This document shows positions 5,668 to 11,317 of a stretch of DNA of 11,317 bases, piece by piece. Each line of letters opens with the position of its first letter. The first letter of the stretch is position 1. The notes beneath the pieces were generated by a model, which was given only the letters and a program-made list of their open reading frames with translations, did not search any database and was not told the origin of the DNA. The position numbers and the translations under genes are program-made. The DNA comes from Actinomycetota bacterium (GTDB lineage Bacteria > Actinomycetota > Acidimicrobiia > Acidimicrobiales > JAMCPL01): the NCBI GenBank assembly GCA_023379725.1, contig JAMCPC010000038.1, forward strand, positions 1 to 11,317, written 5' to 3'.

Positions 5668-6228
5668 CTAAGCGATACCTGCCAAATGGAGAACGTCTAC
5701 CGATATAAGGCCAACAACCATTACTATGACAAGCAGGTAAATTACGCTCATCTGCCACCTCCACTGATGGTCAGATAGCCAGAACCTACGTATGCCTTTT
5801 ACATCAAATATCAGTGCAAGCACACCCACTGGGATACCTATTACCGGTCCTACCCCTGTCGCCAAGCCAAGTAATGGCAGCAGCACAGGCAATATGACGT
5901 AACTCAACAGACATCTCACTCCAGAAAGAGCGATCGACAGGCTGAACATCTTATGTGCCTGATCCTCCGAAACCATTGGATGATCTGTGGGAATACACAG
6001 CAACTTACACATAAAGGCATCAGCAGCAGATTGTTTCTTCAAAAGAGTATTCGTCTTTGATTTGCTGGCAGTCTCGTTCCGTTGCCCTGCGGTTCTTCTG
6101 CTCGGTTCTATCCCAATTCCATTCTGTTGCATGGTTCCATTCTGTTGCATGGTCATCCCGCTCAATGCTATCTCGGTGGCACTTTCTCCGACACTAGAAC
6201 CAAGAGATTGTGCTCCTGACTCAGTCAT
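5668..6228 (-). CDS. Conserved actinobacterial-type membrane protein, three helices
   Basis: From ATG at 6228 the product is 186 residues. A hydrophilic, Ser/Thr/Gln-rich N-terminus (1-80) contains a tandem MQQNG repeat. A conserved-looking segment DHPMVSEDQAHKMFSLSIAL (residues 82-101) leads into hydrophobic spans at about 96-120, 124-142 and 160-180, with FDVKGIRRFWLSDHQWRWQM as the loop before the last helix. I recall similar uncharacterised proteins in Actinobacteria beside DUF3817 genes; no function is known to me. The frame is open further upstream to 6276, but ATG at 6228 overlaps the DUF3817 stop by only eight bases (ATGACTGA), whereas 6276 would overlap by 56, so 6228 is preferred. 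AGAAAG is a weak ribosome site. It is translationally coupled to its upstream neighbour. Confidence 0.75.
   Translation of the reverse strand: MTESGAQSLGSSVGESATEIALSGMTMQQNGTMQQNGIGIEPSRRTAGQRNETASKSKTNTLLKKQSAADAFMCKLLCIPTDHPMVSEDQAHKMFSLSIALSGVRCLLSYVILPVLLPLLGLATGVGPVIGIPVGVLALIFDVKGIRRFWLSDHQWRWQMSVIYLLVIVMVVGLISVDVLHLAGIA
6119..6154 (+). repeat. Two-copy 18-bp in-frame tandem repeat
   Basis: CCATTCTGTTGCATGGTT at 6119-6136 is followed at once by the same 18 bases with one change at 6137-6154. On the minus strand it encodes duplicated M-Q-Q-N-G in the hydrophilic N-terminus of the three-helix membrane protein. A likely recent slippage duplication in an unconstrained region, and a potential length-variable site. 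Confidence 0.9.
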
Positions 6229-6616
6229 TTTCTTTCTCTGCGCTGACGGGAAGTGGCTGTGCATGTTCGAGTTCATTCAATACACGCACCGTCACATAGT
6301 GCTCCATGATAAAGGCCAAAAAAGGCAGAAACCCGGCCGATACCACCCCCAGTACCTGTTTCAGTGTCCACTTTCCCCGTCTCGCCAAATCCGCCCCCGT
6401 CACCAGATAGACCATGTAAAGGAAGCCATGGATAGGTCCTACTATTGATACTACCTGAGGATCACCTGCACCGTACTGTAAGGGAACTCCAATAAACACC
6501 AGTATTATAAGCCCGACACCGACGACATAAGCCATTACCCGATACCGAAGCAGTGCAGCACGAATAGCGTCCGGACTGCCGATCCCTGCCCGTCGCTTCG
6601 AAGAAGATACAGTCAC
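6221..6616 (-). CDS. DUF3817 family integral membrane protein
   Basis: The 131-residue product matches the DUF3817 layout: a basic N-terminal arm (RYRVMAYVVGVGLIILVF), a helix near 26-48, a second span with the conserved GPIHGFLYMVYLV (residues 60-72, His63), and a third span with AGFLPFLAFIMEHYV (94-108), then a short acidic tail. The family is widespread in Actinobacteria and functionally uncharacterised. The start is GTG at 6616, which shares four bases (GTGA) with the stop of the upstream gene, a standard coupling arrangement. Its own stop overlaps the next gene by eight bases. The assignment is from recalled family motifs and the matching helix pattern. Confidence 0.85.
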   Translation of the reverse strand: MTVSSSKRRAGIGSPDAIRAALLRYRVMAYVVGVGLIILVFIGVPLQYGAGDPQVVSIVGPIHGFLYMVYLVTGADLARRGKWTLKQVLGVVSAGFLPFLAFIMEHYVTVRVLNELEHAQPLPVSAEKEND

Positions 6617-7077
6617 TTACTCAACTCCGCCAGATACTGGTTATAAGCGGCGAGCTCATCGTCACCGTAAATCTCCTCATAGATATCTTCATAGCTGCTA
6701 TTCAATCCAGTGCCGGAAATAACGGGCACACTATAAGGGCTACTGGCATAGAGCAGTTCATTGTCCATGGGATGCTGTTCGTCCCCTTCGGTAATGCTCA
6801 ATTGCAACAGCTCCGGTTCTCGCTCCGTCGAGGCAGTCGCAGTCGAAGCAGAGGTGGGCAACTCATCACCTTCATCCTCTTCTCTGTCGTCGTGAAGCAG
6901 TCTCCACCACATATATACGGCATATATTGCAAACATGGGCCATTCAAAGGTATATACCCAGCCAAGGGAATTACCGGATAGAGCTACATTCAACTGCCAC
7001 CATCCAAGCAGTAGACATGCCGGAAAGACTATTACCAAGGTGATATGCAACCTAATTGCTCTACGATTAAGCCACAT
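6613..7077 (-). CDS. Conserved actinobacterial-type two-helix membrane protein, first gene of the operon
   Basis: From ATG at 7077 the protein is 154 residues. Two hydrophobic spans lie at about 10-29 (ITLVIVFPACLLLGWWQLN) and 38-60, with the strongly conserved-looking TFEWPMFAIYAVYMWWRLLH. An acidic, low-complexity section (62-138) follows, and the C-terminus ends in DDELAAYNQYLAELSK. The GWWQL...FEWP...YMWW pattern plus the ELAAYN-x-YLA tail is one I associate with uncharacterised actinobacterial proteins next to DUF3817. ATG 7077 has GAGGA eight bases upstream. In-frame TTG 7098 and ATG 7092 also exist, but the promoter's expected transcript start near 7092 makes 7077 the best choice. The acidic middle section looks expanded. 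Confidence 0.8.
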   Translation of the reverse strand: MWLNRRAIRLHITLVIVFPACLLLGWWQLNVALSGNSLGWVYTFEWPMFAIYAVYMWWRLLHDDREEDEGDELPTSASTATASTEREPELLQLSITEGDEQHPMDNELLYASSPYSVPVISGTGLNSSYEDIYEEIYGDDELAAYNQYLAELSK

Positions 7078-7098
7078 ACTACCGTTCCTCATGCTCAA

Positions 7099-7127
7099 AT
7101 TTTACGCTCTTTTGTATACAGTGTCAA
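7099..7127 (-). promoter_or_regulatory. Sigma-70-type promoter of the minus-strand membrane/NUDIX/larE operon
   Basis: On the minus strand TTGACA (7127-7122) is followed after exactly 17 bases by TAAAAT (7104-7099), a full -35 consensus and a 5/6 match to the -10. The expected transcript start near 7092 leaves a leader of about 15 bases before ATG 7077 containing its GAGGA site (7090-7086). This is the best promoter in the window and marks the start of the leftward operon. Confidence 0.8.
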
Positions 7128-7246
7128 GGGCGCGGCCTTGACCATGACTGCATTGCATTAGCTGCTACGCTCTAAGATTGGGTATGATTGAGCCTGAACC
7201 AGTCAAATTGGGCTGGTTGACTATATAGACAATGAACAATTAGCAC
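7128..7246. promoter_or_regulatory. Divergent intergenic region with overlapping inverted repeats
   Basis: Between the two divergent operons lie AACCAG (7197-7202) with CTGGTT (7213-7218) and, sharing two bases at each arm, AGTCAA (7201-7206) with TTGACT (7217-7222). The two pairings are mutually exclusive, and the second contains a -35-like TTGACT. A convincing -10 box for the rightward genes is not visible: at a 17-bp spacer only TTAGCA is found, and TATGAT at 7183-7188 lacks a -35. Confidence 0.4.
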
Positions 7247-8911
7247 GTGGAAATAGCATCATCACATACAAGGTCGATTGACAGGATTTCCCGGAACTGG
7301 TTAACTGCAGTGACTTCTATCGTATCATTTGGTATTGTGGTGTCAAGAAGGCCCGACGCAATCATCCATCCACAATTCTTTGCTGAGGGTGGCCAGGTCT
7401 TCTATGCAGATGCATGGAACGATGGCCTCAAAGTGTTTTTCCGTGCAAGAGGAGGGTACCTGCATACTCTGGAGCGGTTGGTCGGTGCAATAGCTGTTCA
7501 CTTTCCACTGGCCTGGGGACCATCAATATTTGTCCTGGTAGCCGCTATCATACAGATAGCTCCTATCTGGTATTTACTATCTCGCCGCCTTGACAGTGTG
7601 ATACCCAGCCTCCCTGTCCGTATTTTACTGTGCCTGATATATGTAGCGTTACCCAATTCATATGGCGAGAGCATGAACCTTATAAATGCAGATTGGCATC
7701 TTGCCATCGTCAGCTTTATACTTCTGTATGCGGATGCACCAAAAGGGCGCTTCGGCTGGATACGGGACCTTACCGTAATAGCAATCGGTGGTCTGACCGG
7801 GCCGTTTGCGGTACTCATCTGGCCACTGGCAGTATGGCGCTGGTGGCGGGACCGATCCTCCTGGAGATTGACTATTCTTGTCTCTGAAACCGTATTTGGC
7901 ATTATACAGGGCTTGACGATTCTGCTGACCTTGTCGTCGAATAAAGCAATTGGGGCACATTTAGGTGCAACCTGGAATCTTCTTGCCAGAATTATAGCGG
8001 GCCAAGTGATCGTCGGATCTTTGATAGGCATGAATCAATACACTCATATATACAATAGCCACATATGGATTCATACCCTGATACCTGACGCTATTACCCT
8101 TGCGGCAGGAATACTCCTGCTATGGGCGTTTATAAAGGGGCCGGATGTCCTGAAAGGGCTTATACTATTTGCTGTGATTACGATGGCAGCATCATTACGA
8201 GATCCCTTGCTGAGCACGACCACGCCTCAGTGGCTGGTCATGCTTATGCCCGGTGCCGGCACCTACTACTATATGTTTCCTATGCTGGCCTGGATAGCAA
8301 CTCTCATCTGGTATGTTTCACGTAGCGTGCCAGCCATATTGCCACTGGATACAACGCTGCCGGATACAGCGCAACCAAGCAGCCCAGAAGAGCATAGATT
8401 ATCCACTGGGAATAACGCAGTATTACCTGATTCTCCGAATATAATCGACTCCAAATCCAGGATAACCCCAAATCGTCATAATGCAGTATTGTCTGATTCT
8501 TCGGACGCAACCAATAGGGGAAAGAGCAACATAGGCAACGGCGCAACAGTCGTAGACAAGCCTATGCTGAAATTGAGCGGATGGAGATTGGTAGCATCCA
8601 TTATCGGGGTGGTCATGTTGCTATCCCTATTCTTGCTCGGCATCCCGGGCGATTGGTCGTATCCTCCATACCTTCCATTATCATGGAACGCAGCAGCAGC
8701 CAAGGTAGAGCACGCGAAACCAGGTACGAGAGTAACCATACCCATCAATCCGCAAGGATGGACGATGACACTTGATGCCCATGGCACCAAACCTGCATTA
8801 CCCCACAGAAAGAGCAGGACCAGCGGTACGGGCAGTACAGGTAATTCAGGTGGTACAGGTAAAACCGTCAGGACCAGCGGTACGGATAAAACAACTAGAA
8901 GCAATCAATGA
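7247..8911 (+). CDS. Polytopic GT-C-like membrane protein, probable cell-surface glycan enzyme
   Basis: The 554-residue product has roughly ten hydrophobic spans between residues 18 and 358 and one more near 447-466. The first extracytoplasmic loop reads HPQFFAEGGQVFYADAWNDG (41-60), with acidic residues where GT-C glycosyltransferases keep their catalytic Asp/Glu, and then GGYLHTLERLVG. I recall similar membrane proteins of unassigned function beside glycosyltransferases; a GT-C fold is inferred, not proved. Near the C-terminus GTRVTIPINPQGWTMTLDA (493-511) looks like a folded, conserved segment outside the membrane. A hydrophilic insert (about 368-438) between the last helices and a Gly/Ser/Thr/Lys tail (521-554) look like extra low-complexity additions, each containing a DNA repeat. 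The GTG start lacks a good ribosome site; GTG at 7310 is an alternative. The gene overlaps the next by four bases. Confidence 0.7.
   Translation: MEIASSHTRSIDRISRNWLTAVTSIVSFGIVVSRRPDAIIHPQFFAEGGQVFYADAWNDGLKVFFRARGGYLHTLERLVGAIAVHFPLAWGPSIFVLVAAIIQIAPIWYLLSRRLDSVIPSLPVRILLCLIYVALPNSYGESMNLINADWHLAIVSFILLYADAPKGRFGWIRDLTVIAIGGLTGPFAVLIWPLAVWRWWRDRSSWRLTILVSETVFGIIQGLTILLTLSSNKAIGAHLGATWNLLARIIAGQVIVGSLIGMNQYTHIYNSHIWIHTLIPDAITLAAGILLLWAFIKGPDVLKGLILFAVITMAASLRDPLLSTTTPQWLVMLMPGAGTYYYMFPMLAWIATLIWYVSRSVPAILPLDTTLPDTAQPSSPEEHRLSTGNNAVLPDSPNIIDSKSRITPNRHNAVLSDSSDATNRGKSNIGNGATVVDKPMLKLSGWRLVASIIGVVMLLSLFLLGIPGDWSYPPYLPLSWNAAAAKVEHAKPGTRVTIPINPQGWTMTLDAHGTKPALPHRKSRTSGTGSTGNSGGTGKTVRTSGTDKTTRSNQ
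8414..8505 (+). repeat. Degenerate 25-bp direct repeat in the GT-C-like gene
   Basis: Bases 8414-8438 and 8480-8505 share GCAGTATT, then CTGATTCT and CG at the same spacing, 66 bp apart, and both encode N-A-V-L-x-D-S. The repeat lies in the hydrophilic insert between the last membrane helices and suggests growth of this loop by duplication. Confidence 0.7.
8815..8885 (+). repeat. 17-bp direct repeat in the 3' end of the GT-C-like gene
   Basis: CAGGACCAGCGGTACGG occurs identically at 8815-8831 and 8869-8885, both encoding R-T-S-G-T in the basic Gly/Ser/Thr tail. The intervening bases repeat GGTACAGGTA-like units. A length-variable tail is likely. Confidence 0.85.
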
Positions 8912-10824
8912 ACAGTCCCATAAAATACGCAAAGCGCATGCTTTTACGCGCTGGCCAGACACTCACCAGCCTTCGCCTTGCCAAGGACAGCGGAATACCA
9001 TTATACCGAGTCATACCTCGTAAAGTTCTTTCACGGACACTGCGAATGCTTGATCGACATGGAGTCACTTTGCACCAAAGGTCTTATCCTGCCTGGATAG
9101 CCAAGTACGACACTATGGACAGTGATGCACGTAGCCGGCTATCAGGATATCTCTATCGACTTGGTGCTTCAGGCGAAGAGCTTCCACTCATCTCTATAAT
9201 CATGCCTACCTACAATACTCCTGAGATGTATTTGGTACAGGCAATAGAGTCTGTATTGGACCAGGTATATGAGAACTGGGAGCTCTGTATAGCAGACGAT
9301 GCATCCACAAAGCCACATGTAAGAGAGATACTTGAGCAGTATGGATCAAAGGACAAGAGAATAAAGATTAGTTTCCGTGAGACGAACGGACATATCTCAG
9401 CGGCATCAAATACTGCTCTGGAAATGGCAACAGGTAAATACACAGCCCTCTTGGATCATGATGACACCATCTCTGCCTATGCACTGGCAGCAATAGCATT
9501 GGAAGTACGCAACCGCCCTGATGCGGCTCTAATATATTGTGACGAAGACAAGATAGACGGAAATGGAAATCGGTTTAATCCCTACTTCAAAGCAGACTTT
9601 GATCCTGAGCTTATACTCGCCCAGAATTACCTATCCCACTGTGTATTTGCGACAGAGGCAATAAGAGCTGTTGGCGGCTTCAGGATTGGATACGAGGGAT
9701 CCCAGGATTGGGATCTGGCTCTTAGGGTGATAGAGCGATCCGACTCGACACAGATACGCCACATTCCCCATGTGCTCTACCACTGGAGAGCTCACTCTGG
9801 CTCCACGGCCGGTAGCATGGATACAAAGTCCTATGCCACAGATGCAGGTAAAAAAGCAGTGGAGGATCACTTGGAGAGAACAGGGCAAAAAGGTGAGGTA
9901 ATTTCACTTCCACTCGTACCGGGCCAACGTGTTCGCTATGAGCTTCCCGCTACCCTGCCACTTGTATCTGTCATCATTCCCACAAGAGATGGCAGGCTGC
10001 TAAAGACCTGCGTCGATTCTCTCATACAAAAGACTTCTTATAACCACTTCGAGATCATCATAGTAGATAACGGAAGCGTACAACCCAGTACCCTGATCTA
10101 TCTTGACCGCCTGGCGAAATTCAATGACCGGCCTCACGTACAGGTAATTTGTATGGACATACCCTTCAACTACTCCACGTTGAACAATACAGGAGTGTCC
10201 CATGCAGACGGTGAACTCATCTGCCTTTTGAACGATGACATTGAGATTACCGACCCGGAGTGGCTCACAGAGATGGTACGCCAAGCAATACGCCCTGAAA
10301 TTGGTGCTGTTGGAGCAAAGTTGCTCTATCCAAACGGCAATATACAACACGGAGGAGTTATTCTTGGGTTGTCCGGCGGGGGTGCCGCCGATCATGCTTC
10401 CAGGTATACCCCGTCATACAGCTCAGGATATTTCGGGCGAGCAGTTCTCACCCAGTCGTTCTCTGCAGTTACCGGAGCTTGCCTTGTTACCAAGCGTGAG
10501 CTATATGAGAAAGTAGGAGGTCTCGATGAAGATCACCTACCTATAGCATACAACGATGTAGAATTTTGTATACGCCTCAAAGACAAGGGGTACAGAATCA
10601 TATGGGAACCGGCTGCCGTGCTCACCCATCATGAATCCACCAGCCGGGGCTATGATGACACACCCAAAAAGGCGGCTCGAGTAAGGAGGGAGGCAGGCTG
10701 GGTGCAACAACAATGGGGCACGCTCATACACAATGACCCAGCATATAATCCCAACCTCTCTTTAGAGACAGCTGACTTCTCGTTGGGGTGGCCACCGAGA
10801 GTAGAGCCTGTATGGGTAGTCTAA
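8908..10824 (+). CDS. Double-domain family 2 glycosyltransferase
   Basis: The 638-residue product contains two GT-A (GT2) catalytic domains in tandem. Domain 1 starts at about residue 94 (LISIIMPTYNT), with nucleotide-binding D130-D131, a DxD-type DHDD at 183-186 and GSQDWDLALRV at 264-273. Domain 2 starts near 352 (LVSVIIPTRDG), with VDNGS at 386-390, LNDDIEI at 441-447, and the acceptor/catalytic region YNDVEFCIRL at 548-557 followed by WEPAAVLTHHES. Residues 1-90 form a basic helical N-terminal region. No membrane helix is seen, so it is probably cytoplasmic and membrane-associated. Such proteins add successive sugars, often rhamnose or related residues, to lipid-linked surface glycans. 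The donor sugar cannot be told. ATG overlaps the stop of the upstream GT-C-like gene (ATGA), indicating coupled translation and joint function. Both domains keep the metal-binding acidic motif, so both are probably active. Confidence 0.9.
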   Translation: MNSPIKYAKRMLLRAGQTLTSLRLAKDSGIPLYRVIPRKVLSRTLRMLDRHGVTLHQRSYPAWIAKYDTMDSDARSRLSGYLYRLGASGEELPLISIIMPTYNTPEMYLVQAIESVLDQVYENWELCIADDASTKPHVREILEQYGSKDKRIKISFRETNGHISAASNTALEMATGKYTALLDHDDTISAYALAAIALEVRNRPDAALIYCDEDKIDGNGNRFNPYFKADFDPELILAQNYLSHCVFATEAIRAVGGFRIGYEGSQDWDLALRVIERSDSTQIRHIPHVLYHWRAHSGSTAGSMDTKSYATDAGKKAVEDHLERTGQKGEVISLPLVPGQRVRYELPATLPLVSVIIPTRDGRLLKTCVDSLIQKTSYNHFEIIIVDNGSVQPSTLIYLDRLAKFNDRPHVQVICMDIPFNYSTLNNTGVSHADGELICLLNDDIEITDPEWLTEMVRQAIRPEIGAVGAKLLYPNGNIQHGGVILGLSGGGAADHASRYTPSYSSGYFGRAVLTQSFSAVTGACLVTKRELYEKVGGLDEDHLPIAYNDVEFCIRLKDKGYRIIWEPAAVLTHHESTSRGYDDTPKKAARVRREAGWVQQQWGTLIHNDPAYNPNLSLETADFSLGWPPRVEPVWVV

Positions 10825-10828
10825 GTTA

Positions 10829-10875
10829 CCGTTCGCGCCGACCAGGTGTCACTAAAAGACACTTAGGAGGAACGG
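10829..10875 (+). terminator. Nested stem-loop after the glycosyltransferase gene, possible terminator or processing structure
   Basis: Five bases after the stop codon, an inner hairpin AGGTGTC-actaaaa-GACACTT (10844-10864, one wobble pair) lies inside an outer pair CCGTTC (10829-10834) and GAACGG (10870-10875). There is no T tract, so it is not a standard intrinsic terminator. It may stabilise the 3' end. Confidence 0.4.
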
Positions 10876-11051
10876 CTCGGTCCAACCCGTGCAATTTTGG
10901 TGTCCGTGAGTATGCAATATTGTATGGCCATTGACAATTGGGGTCACTTTACAGGACGTGTTGGCAAGGCACCTGTCTGGCTCCTATCAATCCACTGCAT
11001 AGATACAAGCTGACCGCAAGGACGAACAAGTGATATTATGCATTGAGAGGA
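10876..11051. other. Non-coding stretch with no recognised feature
   Basis: I see no credible gene here. A TTGACA at 10931-10936 has no -10 box at a usable distance. The short palindromes CAATATTG and TGGCCA (10916-10931) have no clear partner signals. Confidence 0.5.
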
Positions 11052-11127
11052 GTGGTTCCGCCGTAAAGCAACCACAATATCTTGTGTTCAATTTATATCG
11101 TAGTATGGTTCTGTCCCACGCTCCTAG
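11052..11127 (+). repeat. Diverged interspersed repeat, copy B
   Basis: This is the second copy of the repeat at 3568-3632. The 24-bp hairpin block is 11052-11075 (GTGGTT/AACCAC stem), the 39-bp block is 11089-11127. The two blocks are separated by 13 bp that include ATATCTTGTG, a 10-mer that in copy A lies at the other side of the hairpin (3561-3570). In the second block the stem of copy A (TTGTA/TACAA) becomes TTATA/TATGG, which still pairs in plus-strand RNA through an A-U replacement and two G-U wobbles. It ends 49 bp before the last gene. Confidence 0.7.
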
Positions 11128-11163
11128 TGCCCGGCATTTCACTGTCGACTAAAATTCTTGTGG

Positions 11164-11169
11164 TAATAT
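11164..11169 (+). promoter_or_regulatory. Probable -10 box for a leaderless transcript of the last gene
   Basis: TAATAT ends seven bases before the ATG at 11177, which would place the transcript start at or one base before the start codon. No ribosome binding site exists in the AT-only stretch between. No good -35 box is visible at 16-18 bp. Leaderless starts are common in Actinobacteria. Confidence 0.45.
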
Positions 11170-11176
11170 ATTATTT

Positions 11177-11317
11177 ATGAATACTCTTGAGATCATTGAG
11201 GAGATGCGGATAAATCCTGCCCTGGCTTCCGAACTGAGGGCTGTGCTCCTGTCGGAAGAGTTGCTTTCTTTGCCTGAGCGCATGTTGGCGATGGAGAGGA
11301 CACTGGCCGAGCTGGTG
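11177..11317 (+). CDS. DUF3782 / PD-(D/E)XK-like protein, 5' part only
   Basis: The frame opens with ATG and runs 47 codons to the window end without a stop. It reads MNTLEIIEEMRINPALASEL, then RAVLLSEELLSLPERM and LAMERTLAELV. The pattern of a short helix with NPALAxEL, then RAVLL-x-EELL-x-LPER and the start of a heptad coiled coil is the N-terminal signature of proteins annotated as DUF3782 or 'chordopoxvirus fusion protein'. Their C-terminal part usually carries a PD-(D/E)XK nuclease-like fold after a coiled coil. That part lies beyond the window, so catalytic residues cannot be checked. Function of the family is unknown. Confidence 0.65.
   Translation, partial: MNTLEIIEEMRINPALASELRAVLLSEELLSLPERMLAMERTLAELV

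Noticed and set aside
6229..6276. Upstream in-frame start at 6276 for the three-helix membrane protein
   Set aside because: It would overlap the DUF3817 gene by 56 bases, while ATG at 6228 gives a normal short overlap.
7498..8031. Minus-strand 177-codon open frame inside the GT-C-like gene
   Set aside because: Its translation is basic and without motifs; the plus strand encodes a coherent polytopic membrane protein.
10931..10936. TTGACA as a promoter -35
   Set aside because: No -10-like box at 15-19 bp; TTTACA is only 11 bp away.
1..11317. CRISPR array, tRNA or rRNA gene, integrase, toxin-antitoxin pair or defence system
   Set aside because: No regular short repeats with spacers, no cloverleaf or rRNA-like sequence and no characteristic protein motifs were seen on either strand.

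Overview
The window looks like a moderate-GC chromosomal segment of an actinobacterium, possibly an Acidimicrobiia-type lineage. The main evidence is a block of small membrane proteins typical of Actinobacteria (a DUF3817 protein flanked by two conserved membrane proteins) next to a NUDIX hydrolase with an actinobacterial-style N-terminal domain. GTG/TTG starts and short gene overlaps are frequent, and ATA isoleucine codons are common. The taxonomic placement comes from protein-family recall, not from a search.

Left end (1-957, minus strand): a two-helix small membrane protein is followed two bases later by an undecaprenyl-diphosphatase (UppP/BacA)-like gene that runs off the window. Directly against the start codon of the small membrane gene lies a 168-bp element with terminal inverted repeats and no coding capacity, a MITE-like sequence. 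Then comes a monocistronic, plus-strand, secreted substrate-binding protein of the branched-chain amino acid ABC type (1281-2942), with no permease or ATPase gene beside it.

Centre (3022-7127, minus strand): a probable operon reads, in transcription order, two-helix membrane protein, DUF3817 protein, three-helix membrane protein, NUDIX hydrolase, LarE-type sulfur transferase, stand-alone NIL-domain protein and, beyond a repeated element, a PaaI-type thioesterase. Its promoter is clear (TTGACA-17 bp-TAAAAT), and most neighbours overlap or sit within a few bases. LarE carries three cysteines in the arrangement linked to a [4Fe-4S] cluster and is coupled to the NIL-domain gene, suggesting sulfur or cofactor chemistry.

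Right end (7247-11317, plus strand): a polytopic GT-C-like membrane protein overlaps by 4 bp a tandem double-GT2 glycosyltransferase. This is a two-gene cell-surface glycan unit. A 352-bp gap follows, holding a nested hairpin and the second copy of a diverged repeat whose first copy lies at 3568-3632 and overlaps the stop codon of the NIL gene. The window ends inside a DUF3782/PD-(D/E)XK-like gene whose likely -10 box is placed for leaderless transcription.

I found no phage, CRISPR, tRNA, rRNA or recognisable defence system. The most distinctive signals are the two small repeat families that touch gene boundaries, the LarE-NIL pair, and departures from consensus in the UppP and NUDIX motifs.
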